From Salinisphaera sp035690525 (GTDB taxonomy: Bacteria; Pseudomonadota; Gammaproteobacteria; Nevskiales; Salinisphaeraceae), in contig NZ_DASSKM010000110.1 in assembly GCF_035690525.1 (NCBI RefSeq), positions 1 through 62,240 on the forward strand: DNA of 62,240 nucleotides. The letters are read 5' to 3'. Position 1 is the first letter of the stretch. Each line of letters opens with the position of its first letter. Positions 18,030 to 26,214 of this stretch are shown here, piece after piece. The translations under genes were made by a program, and so were the position numbers. The notes under the pieces are model-generated. The model saw nothing but the letters and a program-made list of their open reading frames with translations. It ran no database searches and was not told where the DNA came from.

Positions 18030-18746
18030 GTGTCGGATCTGCTCGATGTCAAGGCCGACGGTTTGCGCCACGACGGCGTACGTAAAAGCCGCTGGGCCCA
18101 ACGCGAAGACGCGCTGCGCGTTACCGAGATATTCTGCTCGTTGCAGGGCGAGGCCAAGGCGGCGGGACGGGTCTGCACCTTCGTGCGCCTGACCGGCTGC
18201 CCACTGCGCTGTCATTACTGCGACACGGCCTATGCGTTCCACGGCGGTGAATGGACCCGGCTCGACGCCATCCTCGCACGCGTCGAAGCGTTCGCGGCGC
18301 GCGATGTCTGCGTGACCGGCGGCGAGCCCCTGGCTCAGCCCAATGTCGCGCCGCTCGTGTGTCGGCTCTGTGACGCCGGCTACGAGGTGTCGGTAGAAAC
18401 CGCGGGCGCGCTGGATATTCGTCCGATCGATGCGCGCGCGTCCCGCGTCGTCGACATCAAGACGCCCGATTCGGGCGAGGCCGCGCGCAACCGCTGGGAC
18501 AACATCGAAGTGCTGACCGACCACGACCAGCTCAAGTTCGTGATCTGTTCGCGCGAAGACTATGAGTGGTCCAAGCGGCGGCTGGCGGAAATCACGCTGC
18601 CGAGCGGCTGTATCGTCTGGTTCTCGCCAAGCCACGGCCAGATCACCGCCCGCGACCTCGCGGACTGGATTGTCGCCGACCGACTGTTGGTACGCTTTCA
18701 GCTGCAACTGCACAAGCAACTTTGGGGTGATGCCCCCGGCCATTGA
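18030..18746 (+). CDS. queE: 7-carboxy-7-deazaguanine synthase
   Basis: 238 residues from a GTG start. Radical SAM enzyme: TGCPLRCHYCDTAY holds the C-x3-C-x2-C cluster ligands, preceded by the substrate-site segment EIFCSLQGEAKAAGR and followed by CVTGGEP, an S-adenosylmethionine-binding motif. It rearranges 6-carboxytetrahydropterin to 7-carboxy-7-deazaguanine in the queuosine pathway. The next step is QueC, coded 160 bp downstream; a late-step enzyme, QueH, is at 50.7 kb. queD and queF are not seen in this window. Confidence 0.95.
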   Translation: MSDLLDVKADGLRHDGVRKSRWAQREDALRVTEIFCSLQGEAKAAGRVCTFVRLTGCPLRCHYCDTAYAFHGGEWTRLDAILARVEAFAARDVCVTGGEPLAQPNVAPLVCRLCDAGYEVSVETAGALDIRPIDARASRVVDIKTPDSGEAARNRWDNIEVLTDHDQLKFVICSREDYEWSKRRLAEITLPSGCIVWFSPSHGQITARDLADWIVADRLLVRFQLQLHKQLWGDAPGH

Positions 18747-18774
18747 TTTTTAGTGCCAAATCAATTCACTAATA

Positions 18775-18875
18775 CCCCGCGGCTTGCCGCGGGCACCTTG
18801 GCGATGGGGTTTCCAAAGGGGAGAGGCGTTAGCTCTCCCATTTGGTCGACCGCGCGGTTTCATACCGCGCGGTCG
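18775..18875 (-). repeat. Three-hairpin intergenic element, copy near queC
   Basis: Best read on the minus strand. H1 (18847-18875) is CGACCGCGCGGT-atgaa-ACCGCGCGGTCG. H2 (18813-18845) pairs CCAAA with TTTGG outside GGGAGAG/CTCTCCC. H3 (18776-18793) is CCCGCGG-caag-CCGCGGG. Between H2 and H3 lies GAAACCCCATCGCCAAGG. The same order, the same CCAAA/TTTGG clamp, the same atga-type loop and the same caag loop recur at 49688-49780 on the plus strand. Neither copy has a T-run or obvious coding potential. Confidence 0.75.
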
Positions 18876-18907
18876 AAAGATATTTGATAATAGCCTGGAA
18901 ATAATCG

Positions 18908-19603
18908 ATGTCTGCTTCCGCCAAGCCTTCGGCCGTCGTATTGCTGTCCGGCGGTCTCGACTCCACGACCTGTCTGGCGGAAGCGGCCGCGGCCGGCTAC
19001 CGCTGCTACGCGCTCAGCTTCGATTACGGCCAGCGCCACACCGCGGAACTGAGCGCCGCCCAGCGTATCGCCACCTCGGCGGGCGTGGCCGAGCACAAGA
19101 TCGTGCGCATCGATTTCGACGGCATGGGCGGTTCCGCGCTCACCGATGACCGCATCGACGTCCCTGAGACTCCGACCGAAGGTATCCCCGCGACCTACGT
19201 GCCGGCACGCAATACGCTCTTCCTCTCGGTCGCGCTCGGTTGGGCCGAAGTGCTCGGCGCCGAAGCGATTTATATCGGCGTCAACGCCGTCGACTATTCC
19301 GGTTATCCGGACTGCCGGCCGGAATTCATCGAAGCTTTCGAGCGGATGGCGGCGCTGGCGACCAAGGTTGGTATCGAAGGGCATCCGATCGTCATCCGCA
19401 CGCCGTTGATGCACCAGACTAAAGCCGAAATTATTCAACGCGGGACCGCGCTCGACGTCGACTACGGTCGGACCGTCACCTGCTACCAAGCCGACGACGA
19501 CGCCCGTGCCTGTGGCGTCTGCGATGCCTGCCGTTTGCGCCGGGCCGGCTTCGAAGCCGCCGGCGTGCCGGACCCGACGCGCTACCAGCCGAACATGCCG
19601 TAG
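18908..19603 (+). CDS. queC: 7-cyano-7-deazaguanine synthase
   Basis: 231 residues. The PP-loop ATPase motif SGGLDSTTC is at about 13-21; the zinc site near the C-terminus is CGVCDACRLRR. It converts 7-carboxy-7-deazaguanine to preQ0 with ATP and ammonia. I looked for a preQ1 riboswitch upstream and saw only the three-hairpin repeat. It is followed 57 bp later by tRNA-Lys. Confidence 0.96.
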   Translation: MSASAKPSAVVLLSGGLDSTTCLAEAAAAGYRCYALSFDYGQRHTAELSAAQRIATSAGVAEHKIVRIDFDGMGGSALTDDRIDVPETPTEGIPATYVPARNTLFLSVALGWAEVLGAEAIYIGVNAVDYSGYPDCRPEFIEAFERMAALATKVGIEGHPIVIRTPLMHQTKAEIIQRGTALDVDYGRTVTCYQADDDARACGVCDACRLRRAGFEAAGVPDPTRYQPNMP

Positions 19604-19660
19604 GCCGGTTCCCTGGGGTGGCAATCCCGGCGTTTTCCGGTATCATGCGCGCTCTGTAAA

Positions 19661-19736
19661 GGGCCGTTAGCTCAGTTGGTAGAGCAGTAGACTTTTAATC
19701 TATTGGTCGCTGGTTCGAGACCAGCACGGCCCACCA
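19661..19736 (+). tRNA. tRNA-Lys (anticodon TTT)
   Basis: 76 nt. Acceptor GGGCCGT pairs with ACGGCCC (19726-19732), discriminator A, encoded CCA (19734-19736). Anticodon loop CTTTTAA gives TTT at 19694-19696. The T-arm CTGGTTCGAGACCAG and D-arm GCTCAGTTGGTAGAGC are canonical. A TATCAT box at 19641 could be its -10. Confidence 0.97.
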
Positions 19737-19762
19737 AATAAGCCTTTTATTCAGAGGCACTT

Positions 19763-19797
19763 AAAGCCGCACCGCCGGAAGGCGCTGCGGTTTTTTT
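19763..19797 (+). terminator. Rho-independent terminator after tRNA-Lys
   Basis: CCGCA-C-CGCC-ggaa-GGCG-C-TGCGG gives a 9-bp GC stem with one C/C mismatch, followed by seven T residues. Distance and orientation fit the tRNA-Lys transcript. Confidence 0.85.
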
Positions 19798-19818
19798 ATT
19801 GTCGGGGCTACGCTGGTG

Positions 19819-19966
19819 CTAGCCGATCTTCAGGAACTTCAGCGGGTAGCGTTTGGTGCAGCGCCAGACGGCGAGAGTATCGTCATCGTCTGACTCGCCT
19901 TCGCCCGGATATCGGGGTACGTGGATCGCTCGGAAGCATGCCTTGTATGAAACGGCAACAGCTTTT
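19819..19966 (-). pseudogene. Possible 3' remnant of an unrecognised gene
   Basis: On the minus strand, just past the stop of the COG4705-like gene, a frame of about 48 codons reads LLKAVAVSYKACFRAIHVPR, then YPGEGESDDDDTLAVWRCTK, then RYPLKFLKIG and TAG. Its composition and codon choice look coding (CTG, GGC, GCC and GAC rich). No ATG, GTG or TTG start lies in this frame within the intergenic part. I do not recognise the family. It may be the tail of a gene whose front was lost, or chance. Confidence 0.3.
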
Positions 19967-20735
19967 AGGAGGACCTGGCGCGTAAGTGGCGTTGGGCCCG
20001 GCGCGCGTCGCCACGTCCGGTCGCCGCGATGATGATGACCATTAGCATGACGGCGACGGCCGATGCCGTGAGTGTGCTGAAATGCAGCCCGCCGGAGGCC
20101 GTCGGTTTGGTGAGGAAATCGCCGAACGTGGCGCCGAACGGCCGCGTGAAGACGAAGGCCACCCAGAATAGGGCGACGCCGTTGATACGGGTGGTGTAAT
20201 GCAACGCGACCACGACGCCGATGATGGCGGCGGTGAGCGCGGCGCCACTGATATACCCGAGGCCGAGGCTGTCGCTCAGAAAATCGCCGAATGCCGTGCC
20301 GAGGCTGTTCGAGAATAGAATGGCGGTCCAGTAGAACAGTTCGCGTCGCCGGGCGACGATCGGGGAGACCCGCAGTTCGCCCTCGACCAGCCGCCAGATG
20401 CCGAGCGTGCTAAGCAAGCACGTCGCCAGTATGGCCGCGCCCAGCAGATAACCGAGGTGCAGCGTGCGGTCCATCAGGTCGGATACCTCGGTGCCGGCCG
20501 TGGTCGTGCCGACGATCGCGGCCCAGTACAGGGCCGGGCGGAATCGGCTCGATGCGAGCTGCGCTGCGAGCAGCACGGCCAGTACACTGGATGCGATGGC
20601 CAGGCCTGCGATATAGCCGAGATTGAGCGTGATCGCCAACAGGTCGCCCGAGGTCTCCCCCAGCGTTGTCGCCAGAATCTTGAGCACCCAGAACCATAGG
20701 GTGATCGTGGCGACCTTGTTGAAAGCCGTCTTCAT
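19965..20735 (-). CDS. COG4705-like integral membrane protein with four internal repeats
   Basis: 256 residues from the ATG at 20735 (MKTAFNKVATITLWFWVLKI). Four repeats are visible, each with a hydrophobic helix and a polar signature: TTLGETSGDLLAITLNLGY, TTTAGTEVSDLMDRTLHLGY, NSLGTAFGDFLSDSLGLGY and RPFGATFGDFLTKPTASGG. About eight membrane helices are expected. The repeats carry conserved Gly, Asp and Thr/Ser within the membrane, suggesting a transport or ion-handling role, but no function is established that I know of. It follows the methyltransferase-like gene on the same strand by 38 bp and is probably co-transcribed. Confidence 0.7.
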   Translation of the reverse strand: MKTAFNKVATITLWFWVLKILATTLGETSGDLLAITLNLGYIAGLAIASSVLAVLLAAQLASSRFRPALYWAAIVGTTTAGTEVSDLMDRTLHLGYLLGAAILATCLLSTLGIWRLVEGELRVSPIVARRRELFYWTAILFSNSLGTAFGDFLSDSLGLGYISGAALTAAIIGVVVALHYTTRINGVALFWVAFVFTRPFGATFGDFLTKPTASGGLHFSTLTASAVAVMLMVIIIAATGRGDARRAQRHLRARSS

Positions 20736-20773
20736 GACATCCGGCGTGGCGGGTTCGAAAAAAGAGTTGCCGA

Positions 20774-21445
20774 TCAGCCGAGGCCGACAATGATCAGCGC
20801 GATGATCCCGGCCACGGGCCATACGAGTTCGTGGTTCGCGCGTACACAAGCCCAAGAGAAGCGCTGGGTGTCGCCGCTGCGCCAGGGTGTCAGGCGTGGA
20901 AAAAAATCCGGTACATGCGCGGCGTGTTCGGCCACCGATGGCCCGAACAACTTGCGCAGCTTGCCGTACTCGCGACGGTACTTGCGGGGCATGTAGTATT
21001 TGAAAAAGACATACAGGCCTGCGATTCCCGTCATCCAGATCGCGAGTCCGCGATTGTTGTAAGGGTTGCCGGCGGCGATGAACAAACCGGTCATGACCAG
21101 AGCTGAACCCACATAGGCGGGATTGCGCGTATGCGCATAGGGTCCGGTCGTGATCACGTTCTGATTCTTGCGCAGGTGGCCGAAGGTCCAGATGCGCAGG
21201 ACCAGGCCGAGACCGACCACAACGCTGCCCAGCGCGTACGTGGGCGCCCAGGGCGCGGCAAACAGGAGTACACCGGCCGCGGCGGCATAAGCCAACAGCA
21301 GGCGCGGCGTGATCCGGCGAGCGCGCAGCCGTGTCATCACATCGGCGTTCTGAATCGAGTGCTCATCCGGATAGATCCGGTGTTTGTCGGCGCCCGCCTC
21401 GTTGGAGGATAATGGGCTCGACGTCTCGCGGTTCGCGTTGATCAT
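20774..21445 (-). CDS. Isoprenylcysteine carboxyl methyltransferase-like membrane protein
   Basis: 223 residues from the ATG at 21445; the frame is open further up but lacks family similarity. Several hydrophobic helices, then the ICMT/PEMT signature LRKNQNVITTGPYAHTRNPAYVG and, toward the C-terminus, the YYMPRKYRREYG segment that in the family lies near the cofactor site. Bacterial members are membrane enzymes that methylate small or lipid substrates with S-adenosylmethionine; the substrate is unknown. It is paired with the COG4705-like gene downstream. Confidence 0.7.
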   Translation of the reverse strand: MINANRETSSPLSSNEAGADKHRIYPDEHSIQNADVMTRLRARRITPRLLLAYAAAAGVLLFAAPWAPTYALGSVVVGLGLVLRIWTFGHLRKNQNVITTGPYAHTRNPAYVGSALVMTGLFIAAGNPYNNRGLAIWMTGIAGLYVFFKYYMPRKYRREYGKLRKLFGPSVAEHAAHVPDFFPRLTPWRSGDTQRFSWACVRANHELVWPVAGIIALIIVGLG

Positions 21446-21557
21446 GGCGGTGCTCCCGATCGTGCCTGGGAGGCGCCATATTGAGCATTGCCGTGTGCCG
21501 CGGACGTTTTGTGATCGTTGTATTTCTGTAAGTCGCCCGAGCGCGGGCCATGCGGGT

Positions 21558-22784
21558 TCAACTGGTGGGGCGCGCTTCGTATCGGCCGGTCTCGGGAACG
21601 CCGACATAGAACAGCGCCAGGGCGATCATGGCGACCGCGGCCAGAAAGAAAAATCCACCGGCATAGCTGGTGGCGTCGACCACCCAGCCGGCGACGAAGT
21701 TGCTCAGCGCGGCGCCGGCGCCGATCGCGGTGGCGATCACGCCCTGGGTGACGTTGTAGCGGCCCGAGCCCCGGGTCAGATCCGCGATGATCAGGATGTT
21801 GAGCACGCCGAAGATACCGTTCGCAATGCCGTCCAGGATCTGCACCGACACGAGAAAGTACGGATCCGATCCCACCGCAAACAGCACGCCGCGAACCGGC
21901 AGGCAGACCAGCGCGATGAGAAAGATCGGCCGGCGGCCCCAGCTCTGGGCGAATCGGCCGGACCAGGCCGCCATGGGGATCATCACGAGCTGGGCGACAA
22001 TGATGCAGGCCGACATGTAGAGCGACGCGCCGTGCCCCGCGCCGGCCGCCAGATGCTGGCCAATCAACGGCAGCATCGCCGCGTTGGCGAAATGAAACAG
22101 CACCACGGCGCCCGCATAGACCAATAGGCGACGATCGCGCATCAGCGCCCGCAGCGACGTATCGACCCCGGCGCCCGAATCGGCCTGAAAACCGCGCGCC
22201 CGGCGGTGGTCGATATCCCGTTCGCGGATGCCGTAGATGGCGCAAATACAAACCAGCGCGGTCGCGGCCGCCATATAGAAAATGCCGATGCGCGCGATGT
22301 AATAGGCGACCAGCCCGGCGGAAACGGCGGCGAACAGGTTGCCGATGTGGTTGAATACCTGATTGCGCCCCTGGCGCGCCGACAGCCCGGCGTAGCCGAC
22401 GATGCCGAGCGTAAGGGCGGCGATCATCGGCGTGAGAAAAGCGCCGGCGGCGCCGATGACGATTTGGGCGGCGATGATCGGTGCGGCGCCCGGAAAAGCC
22501 GCCGTGACCAGGCTGGCGCCGGCGATGCACAGCATGGCGAGCGCCATGAGATGCCGTTTCCAGGTGACACGGTCGATCAACGCGCCCGCCGGCGTCTGCA
22601 CGAGCAGGGTGGCGGCGCCGGCGACGGAGACCGCCAGCCCGATCATGCCCGGCTGCCAGTTCAGCGAGCTCAGCAGGTAGATCGATAGAAACGGGGCAAT
22701 TCCGCCCTGGACGTCGGCCAGCAGAAAATTGGTCCAGTCGAGCGCTATCAAGCTGCGCGCGGCCGGACGCCCGTCAGGCGTCAT
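21558..22784 (-). CDS. Major facilitator superfamily transporter
   Basis: 408 residues with about 12 hydrophobic helices. The loop between helices 2 and 3 has the MFS-type GALIDRVTWKRHL (about 67-79), and a central cytoplasmic loop (about 190-215) divides the halves. The C-terminal half repeats the pattern with SGRFAQSWGRRPIFL. Substrate not evident; the overall look is of a drug/metabolite efflux or uptake MFS protein. It lies upstream of the ICMT-like gene, 112 bp away, on the same strand. Confidence 0.85.
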   Translation of the reverse strand: MTPDGRPAARSLIALDWTNFLLADVQGGIAPFLSIYLLSSLNWQPGMIGLAVSVAGAATLLVQTPAGALIDRVTWKRHLMALAMLCIAGASLVTAAFPGAAPIIAAQIVIGAAGAFLTPMIAALTLGIVGYAGLSARQGRNQVFNHIGNLFAAVSAGLVAYYIARIGIFYMAAATALVCICAIYGIRERDIDHRRARGFQADSGAGVDTSLRALMRDRRLLVYAGAVVLFHFANAAMLPLIGQHLAAGAGHGASLYMSACIIVAQLVMIPMAAWSGRFAQSWGRRPIFLIALVCLPVRGVLFAVGSDPYFLVSVQILDGIANGIFGVLNILIIADLTRGSGRYNVTQGVIATAIGAGAALSNFVAGWVVDATSYAGGFFFLAAVAMIALALFYVGVPETGRYEARPTS

Positions 22785-22865
22785 GCAGTGCTCCGCAAAG
22801 CCGATCTCGATTCGGCGACCGAACCGACAATCGACCCCGCAGATTATAGCGCCCGCGGCGCTTGC

Positions 22866-23044
22866 TATTAACCCGGCACCAAAACAGCTGAAATATCAGC
22901 TGTTTTCAACGCACCCGAAAATCAAGGCCGGCGCATGTCCGTCCTTGATTTTCAAGTGCTTCGCGGCCGATGGCCGCGGCGAGCACGCGTTTGCGTACTC
23001 GCGCTATTAACCCGGCATGAAAGTATTTTCATGCCGGGTTAATA
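22866..23044. repeat. Dispersed palindromic repeat, copy A (three hairpins)
   Basis: Contains three near-perfect palindromes: AAAACAGCTG/CAGCTGTTTT (22881-22906), GAAAATCAAGG/CCTTGATTTTC (22917-22953) and an 18-bp perfect stem with loop gtat at 23005-23044 starting TATTAACCCGGCATGAAA. The TATTAACCC...AACAGCTG segment (22866-22912) and a 21-bp block at 22963-22983 recur in copy B at 40.7 kb. It lies between the MFS gene start and the ilvE end, both leftward genes. No coding potential seen. Confidence 0.7.
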
Positions 23045-23053
23045 AATGCGCTT

Positions 23054-24148
23054 TCAGATCAGCTGCGTCAACCAGCCGTGCTTATCCTCGGCGCGGCCGT
23101 ACTGAATATCGAGCAAAGCTTTGCGTAGCTGTTGCGCGATTTGGCCGTTGCCGGCTTGTGGATCGCCGACGGTGTCGTTTTCGGTGACCAGCGCGCCGAC
23201 CGTGGTGATCACCGCCGCGGTGCCGCAGGCGAAGATTTCGGTGATCTCGCCGCTGTTGACGCCGTCGCGCCACTCGTCGATGCTCACCGCGCGCTGTTCG
23301 GGCGCGAGACCCATGTCCTTGGCGAGCGTGAGCACGGAATCGCGCGTCACGCCCTCCAAAATGCTGCCGGACAGCGCGGGTGTGACCAGGCGCCCGTCGC
23401 GGTAGACGAAGAACAGGTTCATGCCGCCCAGTTCCTCGACCCACCTGTTCTCCGCAGCGTCCAGGAAGGCAACCTGTTCGCAGCCGTTGTCGATGGCTTC
23501 CTGTTGCGCCACCAGCGAGGCGGCATAATTGCCGCCGCACTTGGCCGCGCCGGTGCCGCCGGGCGCGGCGCGGTTGTAGTGGGCGGACAGCCAGATCGAA
23601 ACCGGCTTGCCCGCGCCCTTGAAATAAGACGCCGCCGGCGAGGCGATCACATAGTAATCCACCTCGGCGGCCGGCTTCACGCCGAGAAAGCGGCCGTTGG
23701 CGATCATGAACGGCCGGATGTACAGGCTGCATTCCTCGCGCTCGTCGCGCGGCGTCGGCACCCAGGCGCTATCTTGCTCAACCAGCGCTCGGATCGAGCC
23801 GACGAAGGTCGGATCGTCGAGTTCGGGCAGCGCCAAACGGCGCGCCGACTGGCGAAAACGCGCGGCGTTGCGCGTCGGGCGAAAGCCCCACACCGAACCG
23901 TCGGCATGTCGATACGCTTTCAAGCCTTCGAAGATCTCCTGCGCGTAGTGCAGCACCGGCGAGGCCGGGTCCATCGTGAGCGGGCCGTATGGCCGCACCT
24001 CGGCCGAATGCCAGCCCTCGGCTCGGGTCCAGCGCACGTGCGCCATGTGGTCGGTGAAATACTGGCCGAATCCCGGGTCGGCCAGAATCTCGTCGCGCAG
24101 ATGCGGGGCGACCGGCGTCGTCGTCGGGCGGATGGAAAATTCGGGCAT
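23054..24148 (-). CDS. ilvE: Branched-chain amino acid aminotransferase (type II, IlvE/BCAT)
   Basis: 364 residues from the ATG at 24148 (MPEFSIRPTTTPV); the longer open frame has no family match. Fold-type IV PLP enzyme; the PLP lysine is K203 in AAKCGGNYAAS. Other family segments: HYAQEIFEGLKAYR, SLYIRPFMIA, and VEELGGMNLFFVY. Longer than the E. coli-type enzyme (about 309 residues) and closer to the eukaryotic/actinobacterial-like BCAT form. It catalyses the last step of Leu, Ile and Val synthesis. No ilv neighbours in the window. Confidence 0.93.
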   Translation of the reverse strand: MPEFSIRPTTTPVAPHLRDEILADPGFGQYFTDHMAHVRWTRAEGWHSAEVRPYGPLTMDPASPVLHYAQEIFEGLKAYRHADGSVWGFRPTRNAARFRQSARRLALPELDDPTFVGSIRALVEQDSAWVPTPRDEREECSLYIRPFMIANGRFLGVKPAAEVDYYVIASPAASYFKGAGKPVSIWLSAHYNRAAPGGTGAAKCGGNYAASLVAQQEAIDNGCEQVAFLDAAENRWVEELGGMNLFFVYRDGRLVTPALSGSILEGVTRDSVLTLAKDMGLAPEQRAVSIDEWRDGVNSGEITEIFACGTAAVITTVGALVTENDTVGDPQAGNGQIAQQLRKALLDIQYGRAEDKHGWLTQLI

Positions 24149-24289
24149 GGACACAGCGTTCGTCTCCGTGGGCAGAAACCGGCGGGCACGGGGCCAACCG
24201 CATATGCTAAACCATAAATTGAGCGACAGTCTGCCGCGCATGACCCGCACCGACCACGGCCGTATCGGCCGCGCAGCGGCGCGCCCGGC

Positions 24290-24811
24290 TCACTTCGGCT
24301 TGGAAACGATTTGCAGCGTCACCGGCACGACGCCGTCGTGGCGCATATCGAGCTTCTTTGCTGCCGCTTTGGAAAGATCGATCACGCGGCCGTCCACGAA
24401 CGGGCCGCGATCGTTGATTCGCACAGTTACGTGCTTGTCGTTCTCCAGATTGACCACGCGCACGCGGCTGCCGAGCGGCAGGGTGCGATGGGCGGCGGTC
24501 AGCGCGTGCGGGTCGTAGGGCTCGCCGCTGGCCGTGGTCTGGCCGTTGAAACTTGCGGCGTAATAGCTGGCATTGCCGCGTTCGTAGATCGATGGATGAC
24601 TTTCCGCGGTCGTATCCTCGCTCCCGTCCTCGTTCTCGTTTTCGTCCGGTGAAGATACCGGTGCCGGAATATGCGTTCGGGTGACATGCGGCTCGCGCTG
24701 GGTTGCGCAGCCGGAGAGGACGGCGGCCACGAGCATGGCAGCGAAAACAAGCGCATGACGTGACCCCGCCGTATACAGGGCGGTCGGGTTGGGTTGTGGG
24801 TGGTTTGTCAT
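24290..24811 (-). CDS. RlpA-like septal lipoprotein / lytic transglycosylase
   Basis: 173 residues from the ATG at 24811. Lipobox LSGC (Cys about residue 33), an acidic Glu/Asp/Asn-rich linker (about 56-72), then a double-psi beta-barrel with the RlpA motifs GNASYYAASFNGQTTASGE, LTAAHRTLPLGSRVRV and INDRGPFVDGRVIDLS, including the catalytic-type Glu and Asp. The SPOR domain of larger RlpA proteins is absent, so septal targeting may differ. Family members cleave denuded glycans at the division site. The long divergent space to ectD probably holds both promoters. Confidence 0.85.
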   Translation of the reverse strand: MTNHPQPNPTALYTAGSRHALVFAAMLVAAVLSGCATQREPHVTRTHIPAPVSSPDENENEDGSEDTTAESHPSIYERGNASYYAASFNGQTTASGEPYDPHALTAAHRTLPLGSRVRVVNLENDKHVTVRINDRGPFVDGRVIDLSKAAAKKLDMRHDGVVPVTLQIVSKPK

Positions 24812-25215
24812 CAACGGCCGGCCTCGAGCAAGCGGTGCCGGGTGTGCGCCCCGGTGCGTTCCCGGATCATAGCCGTTTCGACTGAATCGAGTCGGAACCG
24901 CGAACGACCGTGGCATGGCCAGGATATGGCGAGAGCGGCTATGTGAAGTCACGTATTGAGGCCCGACGGCCGGATTTCTAATCTCGGCCATGATCACAAC
25001 ACGGCGCGATCGGCACGAGAAGGACGCGCTGTATCCGGCGGCTCGAAGCCGCTGGCCGCGAAACGATTGCGCATATTTTCATGGGCCGCACGGGCAGCAA
25101 AAGCGCCCGCAACGATGAGTGCGGCCGGACGGAGCCGGGCACGCGCCATCTTCCATCGAACGTCGACAGCGTGCCGTATTGAGCACGCCGCACCGCAAAC
25201 CATCGAAGGACCATC
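24812..25215. other. 404-bp divergent intergenic region between rlpA-like gene and ectD
   Basis: No supported gene. The region should carry the promoters of both divergent genes, but I find no clear -35/-10 pair. A GAAGGA ribosome binding site lies about 6 bases before the ectD ATG. Confidence 0.5.
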
Positions 25216-26136
25216 ATGCGAAACGACGATTACATCACCCGCACCGATCAACCCGAGGCGCGCCATCGACGCCACGACCCGGTCGTGCACGCCGGGCCGG
25301 CGATGCGTTGGAACGGGCCGCTCGACGAAGTGGCGCTGTCGGCGTTCGAGCGCGACGGTTTTCTTTGGTTCGAAGGATTTTTTTCCCAGGATCGGATGGC
25401 GCCGTTTCTCGACGAACTCACCGAAATGAGCCGGGACGAGGCGCTACTCGAGTCCGACGGCGTGATTCGCGATCCGAAATCGGGAGCGATGCGCTCGGTA
25501 TTCGACATGCACCATATCTCGTCGCGTTTCGACGAACTGACGCGCGACGCGCGCATTCTGGGCATGGTTCAGCAATTGCTCGGTAGCGACGTTTACATCC
25601 ATCAATCGCGTATCAACGACAAGTACGGTTTCCAGGGCGCCGGCTTCGATTGGCATTCGGATTTCGAGACCTGGCACGCCGAGGACGGCATGCCGAGAAT
25701 GCGGGCGATCAGCGCCTCGATCATGCTCACCGACAACAACGAGTTCAACGGGCCGTTGATGCTTATTCCGGGCTCGCATCACGAGTTCGTGCCGTGTCAG
25801 GGCGCCACGCCGGACGATAACTGGAAGAGTTCGCTCAAGGCGCAGAATGCCGGCGTGCCGAGTCAGTACAACTTGCAGGAATTGGTGAGCCGCGGCGGCA
25901 TCACCGCACCCAAGGGGCGCACGGGCTCATTGCTGCTGTTCGAGTGCAACACGCTGCATGCGTCGAACTCGAATATGTCGCCGTGGCCGCGTTCGAATCT
26001 GTTCTTCGTCTACAACAGCGTGCACAACGCGCTCGAAGAGCCGTTCGCGGCCGCGCGGCCCCGGCCGTCTTTCCTGGCCAACCGGGGGACGCCGCAAGCG
26101 CTGGATCTGCATGATCCGTACGCGGACATGCGCTGA
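25216..26136 (+). CDS. ectD: Ectoine 5-hydroxylase
   Basis: 306 residues, typical EctD length. Fe(II)/2-oxoglutarate dioxygenase: the EctD signature FDWHSDFETWHAEDGMPRMR (144 onward) supplies His147 and Asp149, and His248 in ECNTLHAS completes the iron triad; these numbers align with characterised EctD enzymes (H146/D148/H248). It converts ectoine to 5-hydroxyectoine, a compatible solute. It lies about 21.6 kb from ectABC, so it is regulated separately. A copy of the dispersed repeat follows directly. Confidence 0.97.
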   Translation: MRNDDYITRTDQPEARHRRHDPVVHAGPAMRWNGPLDEVALSAFERDGFLWFEGFFSQDRMAPFLDELTEMSRDEALLESDGVIRDPKSGAMRSVFDMHHISSRFDELTRDARILGMVQQLLGSDVYIHQSRINDKYGFQGAGFDWHSDFETWHAEDGMPRMRAISASIMLTDNNEFNGPLMLIPGSHHEFVPCQGATPDDNWKSSLKAQNAGVPSQYNLQELVSRGGITAPKGRTGSLLLFECNTLHASNSNMSPWPRSNLFFVYNSVHNALEEPFAAARPRPSFLANRGTPQALDLHDPYADMR

Positions 26137-26142
26137 ACCCGG

Positions 26143-26195
26143 GCATGAAATCGCAACGCTTTGCGTATTTCGTCGCCGAATTATACCGGTTGGTA
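26143..26195 (+). repeat. Dispersed repeat, copy C (partial)
   Basis: The segment GCATGAAATCGC...CTTTGCGTATTTCGTC...AATTA after ectD closely matches 40742-40783 in copy B. The AACAGCTG hairpin half is missing here, so this is a partial copy. The sequence between ectD and the PHP gene is otherwise empty. Confidence 0.6.
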
Positions 26196-26214
26196 TTAAT
26201 AGCAACGCCGCGCA

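Noticed and set aside
18747..18907. preQ1 riboswitch before queC
   Set aside because: No preQ1 core pattern; the space is filled by the three-hairpin repeat.
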